Shown here: one piece after another, positions 1 to 6,129 of the stretch | Layout of the letters: every line of letters begins with the position of its first letter | Position numbering within the stretch: position 1 is the stretch's first letter | From: an uncultured Burkholderiales bacterium | GTDB taxonomy: Bacteria > Pseudomonadota > Gammaproteobacteria > Burkholderiales > Burkholderiaceae_E | DNA: 17,535 nucleotides | Assembly: GCA_903898725.1 (NCBI GenBank) | Contig: CAIUGQ010000268.1 | Span: 1-17,535, forward strand | Direction: 5' to 3' | Program-made: the position numbers and the translations under genes | The notes under the pieces: generated by a model | The model's database searches: none | Told to the model about the DNA's origin: nothing | The model's input: only the letters and a program-made list of their open reading frames with translations

Positions 1-536
1 ACCAGCACCGGGTTCTCCTTGGCCTGGACCGCCGTCACGCCCTCGGGGAGGGTGACGTCGGACAGGTGCATCGGATGGCCGGCGGTCAGGTTGGCGAGGT
101 CGACCGAGATGAACTCGGGCAGGTTGCCCGGCAGGCAGGTCACGTCGATCTCGGTCAGCACGTGGCTGACGATCGCGGCGGAGACCTTCACGGCCGGCGA
201 CGACTCCTGGTTCATGAAGTGCAGCGGCACCTTCATGTGGATCTTCTGGTCGGCGGCGACGCGCTGGAAGTCGATGTGCATGACCTGCGGCTTGTACGCG
301 TGCCACTGCACGTCGCGCAGCAGGACCTGCTCGGACTTGCCGTCGATCTCCATCTCGAGGATCGACGCGTGGAACGCTTCGACCCGCAGCGAGTGGTACA
401 GCGGGTTGTGATCGATCTCGATCGTGGTCGGGGTGGCGGTGCCACCGTAGACGATACCGGGCACCTTGCCCGTACGGCGCAGTCGGCGGCTCGCACCCGA
501 TCCTTGCGCACTGCGTGTCGTTGCGACGACTTTCAT
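1..536 (-). CDS. rplY: 50S ribosomal protein L25 (Ctc/TL5 type), 3' end outside window
   Basis: This is the 5S rRNA-binding ribosomal protein L25 in its long general-stress (Ctc/TL5) form. The first 178 codons are visible; the stop lies beyond position 1. The N-terminal half (about residues 1-90) has the L25 pattern, including GKVPGIVYGG and DVQWHAYKPQVMHIDFQRV. From about residue 95 the second beta-rich TL5 domain follows (VPLHFMNQESSPAVK, then ISVDLANLTAGHPMHLSDV). The ATG at 534-536 is chosen because an AAGGAG ribosome binding site stands about 8 bases upstream and the protein starts MKVVATTR as in relatives. It lies 147 bases downstream of prs on the same strand, the usual prs-rplY order, where pth normally follows. 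The spacer before it holds two strong hairpins that may modulate its expression (inference). Identity is secure; only the C-terminal tail is unseen. Confidence 0.95.
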   Translation of the reverse strand, partial: MKVVATTRSAQGSGASRRLRRTGKVPGIVYGGTATPTTIEIDHNPLYHSLRVEAFHASILEMEIDGKSEQVLLRDVQWHAYKPQVMHIDFQRVAADQKIHMKVPLHFMNQESSPAVKVSAAIVSHVLTEIDVTCLPGNLPEFISVDLANLTAGHPMHLSDVTLPEGVTAVQAKENPVL

Positions 537-591
537 CGCGGACTCCTTCTGAAGTCCCGGGCTCCGCGACCAGAGCACCGGGCTGTTGAAC

Positions 592-639
592 CCCCCGCCG
601 AAGGGCGGGGGACCGGGGTCGTCCGCCTCGCGGCGGACG
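592..639 (-). other. tandem GC-rich hairpins between prs and rplY
   Basis: Two perfect 8-bp hairpins lie in the prs-rplY spacer. The first in transcript order has arms 632-639 and 620-627 (CGTCCGCC with GGCGGACG) and a 4-base loop. The second has arms 604-611 and 592-599 (CCCCCGCC with GGCGGGGG) and a 4-base loop. Neither is followed by a T-run, so neither is a standard intrinsic terminator. They could protect the 3' end of prs mRNA, partly terminate, or form the leader of rplY. The structures are seen directly; function is inference. Confidence 0.6.
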
Positions 640-683
640 TGTCGGCGAACCGGCGCTCGTGCGCCCGTCCGCCGGAATTCAGG

Positions 684-1670
684 TCATTCGTCGGTGAACA
701 GCGACGACACCGAGTCGGCGCGGTTGATCCGCATGATGGTCTCGGCCAGCAGGGTCGCGCAGCTGAGCACGCGGATCTTGCCGCAGGACTGGCCGGCCTC
801 GGACAGCGGGATGGTGTCGGTCACCCCCAGCTCGTCGAGCGAGGACTGGGCGATTCGCTCGACCGCGTTGCCCGACAGCACGGCGTGCGTGCAGTACGCG
901 AGCACGCGCACGGCACCGTGCTCCTTGAGCGCGTCGGCGGCCTTGGTCAGCGTGCCCGCGGTGTCGACCATGTCGTCCATGATCACGCAGGTGCGGCCGT
1001 TGACCTCGCCGATGATGTTCATCACCTCGGAGACATTGGCCTTCGGGCGGCGCTTGTCGATGATGGCGAGGTCGGTGTCGAGGCGCTTGGCGAGCGCACG
1101 CGCACGCACCACGCCGCCGACGTCGGGCGACACCACGATGCACTCGGCCAGGTTCTGGGTGGCCACGTCGGCCAGCAGCACCGGGGCGGCGTAGATGTTG
1201 TCGACCGGGATGTCGAAGAAGCCCTGGATCTGGTCGGCGTGCAGGTCCATCGTCAGCACGCGGTCGACACCGGCGACCTCGAGCATGTTGGCGACGACCT
1301 TGGCGCTGATCGCGACGCGCGAGGAGCGCACGCGGCGGTCCTGGCGGGCGTAGCCGAAGTACGGCAGCGCGGCGGTGATGCGGCCGGCGGAGGCGCGCTT
1401 GAGCGCGTCGACCATCACCAGCAGTTCCATCAGGTTGTCGTTGGTCGGTGCACAGGTCGACTGCAGCACGAAGACGTCCTTGCCGCGGACGTTCTCCAGG
1501 ATCTCGACCATCACCTCGCCGTCGGAGAAGCGCCCGACGGTGGCCTTGCCCAGTCCGATGCCCAGGTTTCCCGCCACCGCGGCGGCGAGCTTGGGGATCG
1601 CGTTTCCGGTGAAGACCATCAGGCCTTCGGGCCGGAGCAGATCGGTGGCGCTACGCACGGGCCGGTTCAT
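684..1670 (-). CDS. prs: ribose-phosphate pyrophosphokinase (PRPP synthetase)
   Basis: Makes PRPP from ribose 5-phosphate and ATP in the cytoplasm, feeding purine, pyrimidine, histidine, tryptophan and NAD synthesis. With the ATG at 1670 the protein has 328 residues. It shows the class I signature: MVFTGNA near residue 18, the ATP-side segment YFGYARQDRR (104-113), the metal-binding MDLHADQIQGFF (141-152), the flexible-loop segment SPDVGGVVRARALAKRL (181-197) and the PRPP loop DDMVDTAGTL (232-241). Start choice is uncertain: the ATG at 1619 gives 311 residues beginning MVFTGNA, whereas relatives usually carry about 6 residues before that motif. Neither ATG has a strong ribosome binding site. 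A longer frame reading back through the tRNA to 1880 is rejected. The start lies 23 bases after the tRNA-Gln gene, so the mRNA 5' end may be made by tRNA processing (inference). Confidence 0.95.
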   Translation of the reverse strand: MNRPVRSATDLLRPEGLMVFTGNAIPKLAAAVAGNLGIGLGKATVGRFSDGEVMVEILENVRGKDVFVLQSTCAPTNDNLMELLVMVDALKRASAGRITAALPYFGYARQDRRVRSSRVAISAKVVANMLEVAGVDRVLTMDLHADQIQGFFDIPVDNIYAAPVLLADVATQNLAECIVVSPDVGGVVRARALAKRLDTDLAIIDKRRPKANVSEVMNIIGEVNGRTCVIMDDMVDTAGTLTKAADALKEHGAVRVLAYCTHAVLSGNAVERIAQSSLDELGVTDTIPLSEAGQSCGKIRVLSCATLLAETIMRINRADSVSSLFTDE

Positions 1671-1693
1671 CGTCGCGGTACGGAAAGGGTGGG

Positions 1694-1767
1694 CTGGGGA
1701 GGAAGGATTCGAACCTTCGCATGCCGGAATCAAAATCCGGTGCCTTAACCAACTTGGCGACTCCCCA
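1694..1767 (-). tRNA. tRNA-Gln (anticodon UUG)
   Basis: Folds as a full cloverleaf. The acceptor pairs 1761-1767 (TGGGGAG) with 1695-1701 (CTCCCCA). The anticodon stem is CCGGA/TCCGG with loop TTTTGAT, giving anticodon TTG at 1731-1733. The T arm is GAAGG-TTCGAAT-CCTTC and the discriminator base is G at 1694. The gene resembles bacterial tRNA-Gln in stem sequence and in the T1-A72 pair. The bases after the discriminator read CCC then A, so the CCA tail is not encoded in its normal place and should need the CCA-adding enzyme. The 5' 23 bases overlap the end of ispE. It sits inside a same-strand protein operon (ispE before, prs after). Confidence 0.96.
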
Positions 1768-2632
1768 ACGGATGACGCGACAGCCCGCTGCAGACCCGGA
1801 CCGTCCCGACTTCGCTGCGCAGCACCGCCCCCGCCAGCCGCCCGGCGAGGGCTTCGGTGGGGGTGGGACAGAACACGCACGCACCTGACCCGGACATCCG
1901 GGCCCGTGCGGGATCCAGCCCCGCCGCGAGGGCCGCATCCTTCAGTGACGACAAGGCTGCCGCCACTTCCGGGTACCGCCTCAGGACCACCGGCTGCAGG
2001 TCGTTTCCGCCCTGCCAGACCCGGTCATCCCGCGAAAGACCCGCGATTCTGAGGGGTTCGGTGTTGCGTGTCAATTCGGGGGCGGCGAACACGCCGGCGG
2101 TCGGCACCATCACCGGCGGGGCGACGACGACGAACCAGGATGGCGCCAGCTCGAGCGGCTCGAGGCGCTCGCCGACGCCGCGCGCGTACGCGGTCCGACC
2201 GAAGATGAAGAACGGCACGTCGGCGCCCAGGCGCAGCCCCAGAGCCGCCAGCCGCTCGTCGGGCCACCCCAGGCGCCAGAGCCGGTTGAGCGCCATCAGA
2301 ACGGTCGCTGCGTCGGAGCTGCCGCCGCCGAGGCCGCCACCCATCGGGATCGTCTTGTCCAGGGCCAGGTCGACGCCGAGCGTCGTGCCGCTCTCGGCCT
2401 GCAGCAGCCGGGCGGCCCGGACGATGAGGTCGCTCTCGGGCGGCACGCCGGGGAGCGCACCGTGGCGGCGGATCTCGCCGTCCTCGCGCAGCCTCAGGTC
2501 GATGTGGTCACAGAGGTCGATCAGCTGGAAGACCGTCTCGAGCTCGTGATAGCCGTCCGCCCGCCGTCCGGTGACGTGCAGGAAGAGGTTGAGCTTGGCC
2601 GGGGCGGGGGCCTGGAGGATCTCGCTGAGCAT
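1745..2632 (-). CDS. ispE: 4-diphosphocytidyl-2-C-methyl-D-erythritol kinase
   Basis: GHMP-family kinase of the MEP pathway; phosphorylates CDP-methylerythritol at the 2-position in isoprenoid precursor synthesis. The protein has 295 residues, normal for the family. Visible motifs are APAKLNLFLHV (residues 10-20, with the catalytic lysine at 13), DGYHELETVFQLIDL (26-40), the ATP-binding PMGGGLGGGSSDAATVL (99-115) and LGADVPFF (138-144, with the catalytic Asp at 140). The C-terminal GLSRHPL is where relatives also end, so the reading frame is intact. The TAA stop at 1745-1747 is formed by the D-loop of tRNA-Gln, so the last 23 bases of the gene lie in the tRNA gene. The start at 2632 has no Shine-Dalgarno sequence; a G-tract repeat (C/U-rich in the mRNA) fills the 55 bases up to lolB. 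Confidence 0.95.
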   Translation of the reverse strand: MLSEILQAPAPAKLNLFLHVTGRRADGYHELETVFQLIDLCDHIDLRLREDGEIRRHGALPGVPPESDLIVRAARLLQAESGTTLGVDLALDKTIPMGGGLGGGSSDAATVLMALNRLWRLGWPDERLAALGLRLGADVPFFIFGRTAYARGVGERLEPLELAPSWFVVVAPPVMVPTAGVFAAPELTRNTEPLRIAGLSRDDRVWQGGNDLQPVVLRRYPEVAAALSSLKDAALAAGLDPARARMSGSGACVFCPTPTEALAGRLAGAVLRSEVGTVRVCSGLSRHPLGSRQVG

Positions 2633-2633
2633 C

Positions 2634-2687
2634 GGGAGGGCAGGGCGGGTAGGGCAGGGCAGGGCAGGGCGGTGCAGGGAGGGCGGG
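2634..2687 (+). repeat. AGGGC pentamer array with eleven GGG runs (G-quadruplex candidate)
   Basis: Four perfect tandem copies of AGGGC lie at 2651-2670, flanked by degenerate copies. In all, eleven GGG runs fall in 54 bases, with gaps of 1-2 bases except one of 7. This satisfies the usual four-run G-quadruplex pattern several times over. The array fills almost the whole lolB-ispE spacer. The G-rich strand is the template strand for these genes, so the mRNA carries the C-rich copy and lacks a ribosome binding site for ispE. A quadruplex here could slow RNA polymerase or replication (inference). Confidence 0.7.
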
Positions 2688-3302
2688 TCAGCGGTCGAGC
2701 ACCAGCACCACGCGCAGGAACGTGTCGCCGTGCGGGCGCCGCAGGGCCCAGCGTCGGGGTTCGCGCTCGATGCGCCAGCCGCTGTCCTCGGCGCTGGTCA
2801 CCTGGCCCTGCGCATCGCGGGCGAGCACGGACTCGAACCGGTCGTCTAGCCAGTCGGGCAGCCGCTCGATCGGCAGCGGCCAGCCGAGCGCCCGCTCGAG
2901 CAGCGCGTCGAGAGACGGCGCGCGCACCGTACGGCCGTCGGACAGCGTCAGCGCCGAGCGTCCGTCGGGTTCGCGGCGGCCGGTGGCGACCGTCTGGCCG
3001 AACGGCGAGACGAGCTCGAGGTCGAGGGCGCGCGCACCGGCCTGGCCTCGCGCGACGAGCGCGAAGCGGCCGGCAACGGTGTCCTGGTTGCCGCCCGGGA
3101 CGGCGGCGTCGATGACGACCGAGAACCGCCCGGCCCATTCGCGGACGGATTCGCTGGGCGCGACGACCGGCGGGGCGGGCGGGGTGACCGCGCAGCCGGC
3201 GGCAGCGAGTGCTGCGGTGACCAGCACCGCCGCGGCGGCTGTCCGCCGGATGCGGACGAGCCCGAGGCCTGCAGCGGCGGTGCGGCGCTCAGAGCGCCAC
3301 AT
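2688..3302 (-). CDS. lolB: outer-membrane lipoprotein insertion protein LolB
   Basis: LolB receives lipoproteins from the periplasmic carrier LolA and inserts them into the outer membrane, and is itself a lipoprotein. The 204-residue protein has an N-terminal signal ending in the lipobox AAGC with lipidated Cys37, followed by Ala, which fits outer-membrane sorting. The mature part shows the family pattern: WAGRFSVVID (about 56-65), GRFALVARG, LELVSPFGQTVA and the WPLPIERLPDWLDDR segment. The n-region before the hydrophobic stretch is long (about 20 residues), and I found no better internal start (the Val16 codon is GTC). It overlaps the end of the TPR gene by 14 bases, so translation is probably coupled. 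ispE follows in the standard lolB-ispE order. The recognition rests on pattern and neighbourhood, both strong. Confidence 0.9.
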   Translation of the reverse strand: MWRSERRTAAAGLGLVRIRRTAAAAVLVTAALAAAGCAVTPPAPPVVAPSESVREWAGRFSVVIDAAVPGGNQDTVAGRFALVARGQAGARALDLELVSPFGQTVATGRREPDGRSALTLSDGRTVRAPSLDALLERALGWPLPIERLPDWLDDRFESVLARDAQGQVTSAEDSGWRIEREPRRWALRRPHGDTFLRVVLVLDR

Positions 3303-5103
3303 TCAGCCTGGCCAGCGTCTCGCGCAGCGTGGAGTTGTCGGGCTCGCGCCCGCGCGCCTCGCGCCACAGCGTGCGGGCCTCGTCGGTGCTGCCCATCGCC
3401 CACAGCACCTCGCCGAGGTGCGCCGCGATCTCGACTTCGGGTCGCTGCGCGTAGGCCTTGCGCAGGTACTCGAGCGCACGCGGGTAGTCCTTCTGCCGGA
3501 ACAGGACCCAGCCCATGCTGTCGAGGATGTGCGGGTCGTCGGGCGTGAGGGCGAGCGCCCGCTCGATGAGCGTGCGGGCCTCGTCGAGGCGGATGTTGCG
3601 ATCGGCGAAGGTGTAGCCGAGCGCGTTGTAGGCATGGGCGTGGTCGGGCCGCAGCTCGATCAGGCGCCGCAGTGACTGCTCCATCACCGCCACCCGGTCG
3701 ATCCGCTCGGCGGCCATCGCATGGTCGTAGAGCAGGTCGGTGTTGTCGGGCATGCGCTCGAGCCCGGCCGCCAGCACATCGAAGGCCTCCTGGTTGCGAC
3801 GCGCCTCGCGCAGCACCTGGGACTCGGCGGCCAGCAGCTGGACGCGTTCGCGCTGGCTGCCGGCGGTGGCGTCGCGCAGCACCTCGCGGGCGGCCTCGAC
3901 CTGCCCGAGCTTGCCCATCAGCAGCGCGCGCCGGATCGTCGCCGGGATGTACTCCTCGCCGCGCGGCACGCGCTCGAGCCAGTCGATCGCCTCCTGGGGG
4001 CGCGCGCCTTCCTCGGCGATCTGCGCGAGGAACAGCAGCGCAGGCGCGTTGTCGCGCGGGACCGAGCGCGGCAGGTCGACGTAGCGCTTGAGGTAGCGCG
4101 TCGCCTCGGCGGGCTGCTTGCCCTGGTAGGCGAGCTGGGCGAGCGAGAACAGCACCGCCGGACTGTCCGGCCGCTGCGCGAGGGTGCGCTCGAACTGGGC
4201 GCGGGCCTCGTCGTTGCGGCCGTCGGCGAGCAGCAGGCGCGCATAGGCGTAGCGGCCCTCGAGCGACATCGGCTGGCGCTGCAGGTAACGCTCGAGGATG
4301 CCGAGCGCCTCGGCCTTGCCGTCGGGCAGCCGGTGGATGTGGCGCGCCGCGCCGATCACCGCATCCTCGTCGTCGGGCGCCAGGCGCAGCGCCTCGCGGG
4401 CCTCGGCGGCGGCGGCCGGGAAGTCCTCGGCGGACGAGGCGAACTGCGAGCGGGCGAGCCGCGCCGCGGCCACGCCGAGGTCGGGCGCGCTCAGGCGCTG
4501 GATCATCTGCCAGGCGCCGGCGCGGTCCTGGACGCGCTGCAGCGAGCGCTGCAGCTGCGCGTAGGCGGCCGGCAGCGTGCCTTCGCTGCGGGCCCGCGCG
4601 AGCCGCTCGGCGAGGGTCGGCTCGACGTCCTTGAGGCGGCCGGAGCCCAGCCACAGCGTCTCGAGCATCTGCGCGGCGGCGCGAGAGTCGGGCGAGAGCT
4701 CGCGCCAGAGCTGCGCGGACTGCACTGCCTCGTCGAGCGCGCGGGCGCCGATCGCGACCTCCGCGGCACGGCGCGCGATGCGCGGATCACGCGTGCTGCG
4801 CGCGACCGACATGTAGGTGGTCCACGCCGATCCCATCTCGCCGCGCTGCGCGGCGAGGTCCGCGGCGAGCAGCTGGAAGAGGAGCTGGGGGGAGAGGTCG
4901 ACGCTGGGCGGCGCGCTCTCGGTGTCCGGCGCGGGGGCGACGTCGGCGAGCCGGGCCGTGGCACCGGGGGGGGGGGGGGTGGTGGGCGGAGCGGACGGGC
5001 GGGTGTCCGCCGCGGTCGAGGGCGACGCGACGGGACCCTGCGTCGCGCACCCGGACGCGACGGCCGCGACCACGGCCGCGGCCAGCGCGATGACTGCTTT
5101 CAT
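3289..5103 (-). CDS. tetratricopeptide-repeat lipoprotein
   Basis: A 604-residue predicted lipoprotein: signal peptide 1-18, lipobox ASGC with Cys19, then a low-complexity Pro/Ala/Thr linker to about residue 65. Helical TPR units fill the rest and are clearest near the C-terminus (AHAYNALGYTFADRNIRLDE, then DPHILDSMGWVLFRQKDYPR). No catalytic motif is visible. A gene of this type regularly precedes lolB in Betaproteobacteria, suggesting a scaffold role at the envelope, but its function is not established here. The linker is encoded across a run of 14 C residues (4966-4979 on the plus strand reads as G), which could slip. The ATG at 5103 has no ribosome binding site; a -10-like TAAGAT ends 6 bases before it. 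Ala follows Cys19, which fits outer-membrane placement. It is the first gene of the minus-strand unit and is divergent from mutM. Confidence 0.88.
   Translation of the reverse strand: MKAVIALAAAVVAAVASGCATQGPVASPSTAADTRPSAPPTTPPPPGATARLADVAPAPDTESAPPSVDLSPQLLFQLLAADLAAQRGEMGSAWTTYMSVARSTRDPRIARRAAEVAIGARALDEAVQSAQLWRELSPDSRAAAQMLETLWLGSGRLKDVEPTLAERLARARSEGTLPAAYAQLQRSLQRVQDRAGAWQMIQRLSAPDLGVAAARLARSQFASSAEDFPAAAAEAREALRLAPDDEDAVIGAARHIHRLPDGKAEALGILERYLQRQPMSLEGRYAYARLLLADGRNDEARAQFERTLAQRPDSPAVLFSLAQLAYQGKQPAEATRYLKRYVDLPRSVPRDNAPALLFLAQIAEEGARPQEAIDWLERVPRGEEYIPATIRRALLMGKLGQVEAAREVLRDATAGSQRERVQLLAAESQVLREARRNQEAFDVLAAGLERMPDNTDLLYDHAMAAERIDRVAVMEQSLRRLIELRPDHAHAYNALGYTFADRNIRLDEARTLIERALALTPDDPHILDSMGWVLFRQKDYPRALEYLRKAYAQRPEVEIAAHLGEVLWAMGSTDEARTLWREARGREPDNSTLRETLARLNVAL
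4966..4979 (-). repeat. 14-base C homopolymer within the TPR lipoprotein gene
   Basis: The coding strand carries fourteen consecutive C residues (G on the plus strand). With two C used by a Thr codon, the rest encode four prolines in the linker after the signal peptide (about residues 43-46). A one-base slip would shift the frame, and both alternative frames reach stop codons well before the end of the gene (near 4787 and near 4503). The tract is therefore either a phase-variation-type switch or a spot prone to sequencing error. Confidence 0.9.
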
Positions 5104-5109
5104 GGGCCG

Positions 5110-5138
5110 ATCTTAGGCTGCTTTACACTGCCGGGCAA
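5110..5138 (-). promoter_or_regulatory. candidate sigma-70 promoter for the TPR-lolB-ispE-prs unit
   Basis: On the minus strand TTGCCC (5133-5138) is followed after exactly 17 bases by TAAGAT (5110-5115). Each hexamer matches the consensus at 4 of 6 positions. The expected transcription start, 7 bases past the -10, falls on the A of the ATG at 5103, so the transcript could be leaderless. This is a by-eye match in an 89-base divergent spacer shared with mutM. Confidence 0.4.
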
Positions 5139-5192
5139 CCGAGCGCCGGACCTCCGCAGAGGGCCCGGCATGACATACCTCACGCCCCGCCG

Positions 5193-6014
5193 ATGCCCGA
5201 ACTGCCCGAAGTCGAAGTGGTCCGCACCGGGCTGGCGGCGACTGCGGTCGGCCGGACGGTCAGCGCCGTGGCGCGGCGGGCACCGGCGCTGCGCTGGCCG
5301 ATTCCCGCCGACCTCGACGCCCGGCTCGTCGGACGGACGCTGCGGGCCGTCGAGCGGCGCGGCAAGTACCTGCTGCTGGTGTTCGACCACGGCTGGCTCA
5401 TCGTGCACCTCGGCATGTCGGGCACGATTGCCTGGGCGCGCGCCGATCTGCCGCTGCGGGCCCACGACCATCTCGACCTGGCGTTCGGCGACGGCGTGCT
5501 GCGGCTCAACGACCCCCGCCGCTTCGGCGCGGTGCTGTGGCACGACGCCGCCGACGGTCCGCCCACCTCGCATCCGCTGCTCGCCTCGCTCGGCGTCGAG
5601 CCGTTCTCCGACGCCTTCGATGGCGCGCTGCTGCATGCCGGCACCCGCGGCCGCCGCGTGGCGATCAAGCAGCTGCTGCTGTCGGGGACGCTGGTGGTCG
5701 GCGTGGGCAACATCTACGCGTCCGAGAGCCTGTTCCGGGCCGGCATCCGGCCGTCGACCCCGTCGCGCACCCTGACGCGGCCGCGCTGCGAGCGGCTCGC
5801 CGACGCGATCCGGGGCACGCTCGCGGCCGCCATCGCGGCCGGCGGCAGCACGCTGCGGGACTTCGTCTCGAGCGAGGGCGCCAGCGGCTATTTCCAGCTC
5901 GAGTGCTTCGTCTACGATCGGGCGGGGCTGCCCTGCCGGGTCTGCGGTCAGCCGATCCGCATGCGGCACCACCAGCAGCGGGCAACCTACTGGTGCGTGG
6001 GCTGCCAGCGCTGA
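5193..6014 (+). CDS. mutM: formamidopyrimidine-DNA glycosylase (8-oxoguanine glycosylase/AP lyase)
   Basis: Removes 8-oxoguanine paired with C and formamidopyrimidines from DNA and nicks the abasic site. The 273-residue protein is full length. It begins MPELPEVE with the catalytic Pro2 and Glu3, has the conserved Lys58 in RRGKYLLL, Met75 in HLGMSG (void-filling residue), the NDPRRFGAV segment and VGVGNIYASESLF. The C-terminal zinc finger has Cys248, Cys251, Cys268 and Cys271 with Arg263 on the hairpin. All key residues are present. The start is fixed because Pro2 must be N-terminal after Met removal. No Shine-Dalgarno sequence is visible before it. It is divergent from the TPR gene and followed after 115 bases by the dynamin-like gene and then mutY, its partner in the GO system. 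Confidence 0.98.
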   Translation: MPELPEVEVVRTGLAATAVGRTVSAVARRAPALRWPIPADLDARLVGRTLRAVERRGKYLLLVFDHGWLIVHLGMSGTIAWARADLPLRAHDHLDLAFGDGVLRLNDPRRFGAVLWHDAADGPPTSHPLLASLGVEPFSDAFDGALLHAGTRGRRVAIKQLLLSGTLVVGVGNIYASESLFRAGIRPSTPSRTLTRPRCERLADAIRGTLAAAIAAGGSTLRDFVSSEGASGYFQLECFVYDRAGLPCRVCGQPIRMRHHQQRATYWCVGCQR

Positions 6015-6049
6015 AGGACTCGGCCGGCTAAGTCCGGTCCGAACGCCGT

Positions 6050-6080
6050 CCGCATGCCGTCCGTCGGTCGGCCGATGCGG
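6050..6080 (+). other. hairpin in the mutM to dynamin-like gene spacer
   Basis: CCGCAT (6050-6055) pairs with ATGCGG (6075-6080). The inner GCCG (6056-6059) pairs with CGGC (6069-6072), leaving a 2-base bulge and a 9-base loop. There is no T-run, so it is not a typical intrinsic terminator. It may separate the mutM message from the next transcript, which has its own -10-like element just downstream. Confidence 0.35.
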
Positions 6081-6113
6081 CCCGCCGGCGCGCGTCGGGT
6101 CCGCGGGGCCCTG

Positions 6114-6122
6114 TGCTAACCT
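6114..6122 (+). promoter_or_regulatory. extended -10-like element before the dynamin-like gene
   Basis: TGCTAACCT fits the extended -10 pattern TGnTAnnnT. Seven bases separate it from the ATG at 6130, so a transcript from here would begin at or next to that start codon. No good -35 is seen 17-18 bases upstream, which an extended -10 can tolerate. Candidate only. Confidence 0.35.
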
Positions 6123-6129
6123 CGCGCGG

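Noticed and set aside
66..1748. Long plus-strand open frame (560 codons) opposite rplY, prs and the tRNA
   Set aside because: It is antisense to well-identified genes, rich in His/Arg/Asp from mirrored GC-rich codons, and runs through the tRNA gene. It matches no family I know.
1671..1880. N-terminal extension of prs through the tRNA
   Set aside because: It would translate the tRNA-Gln gene and the end of ispE; PRPP synthetases have no such extension.
3721..5775. 684-codon plus-strand open frame opposite the TPR gene and running into mutM
   Set aside because: It reads antisense to the TPR gene and out of frame through mutM, with no recognisable domain.
6016..6035. GGACT/AGTCC inverted repeat just after mutM as a terminator
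   Set aside because: A 5-bp stem with a 10-base loop and no T-run is within chance expectation in this DNA.
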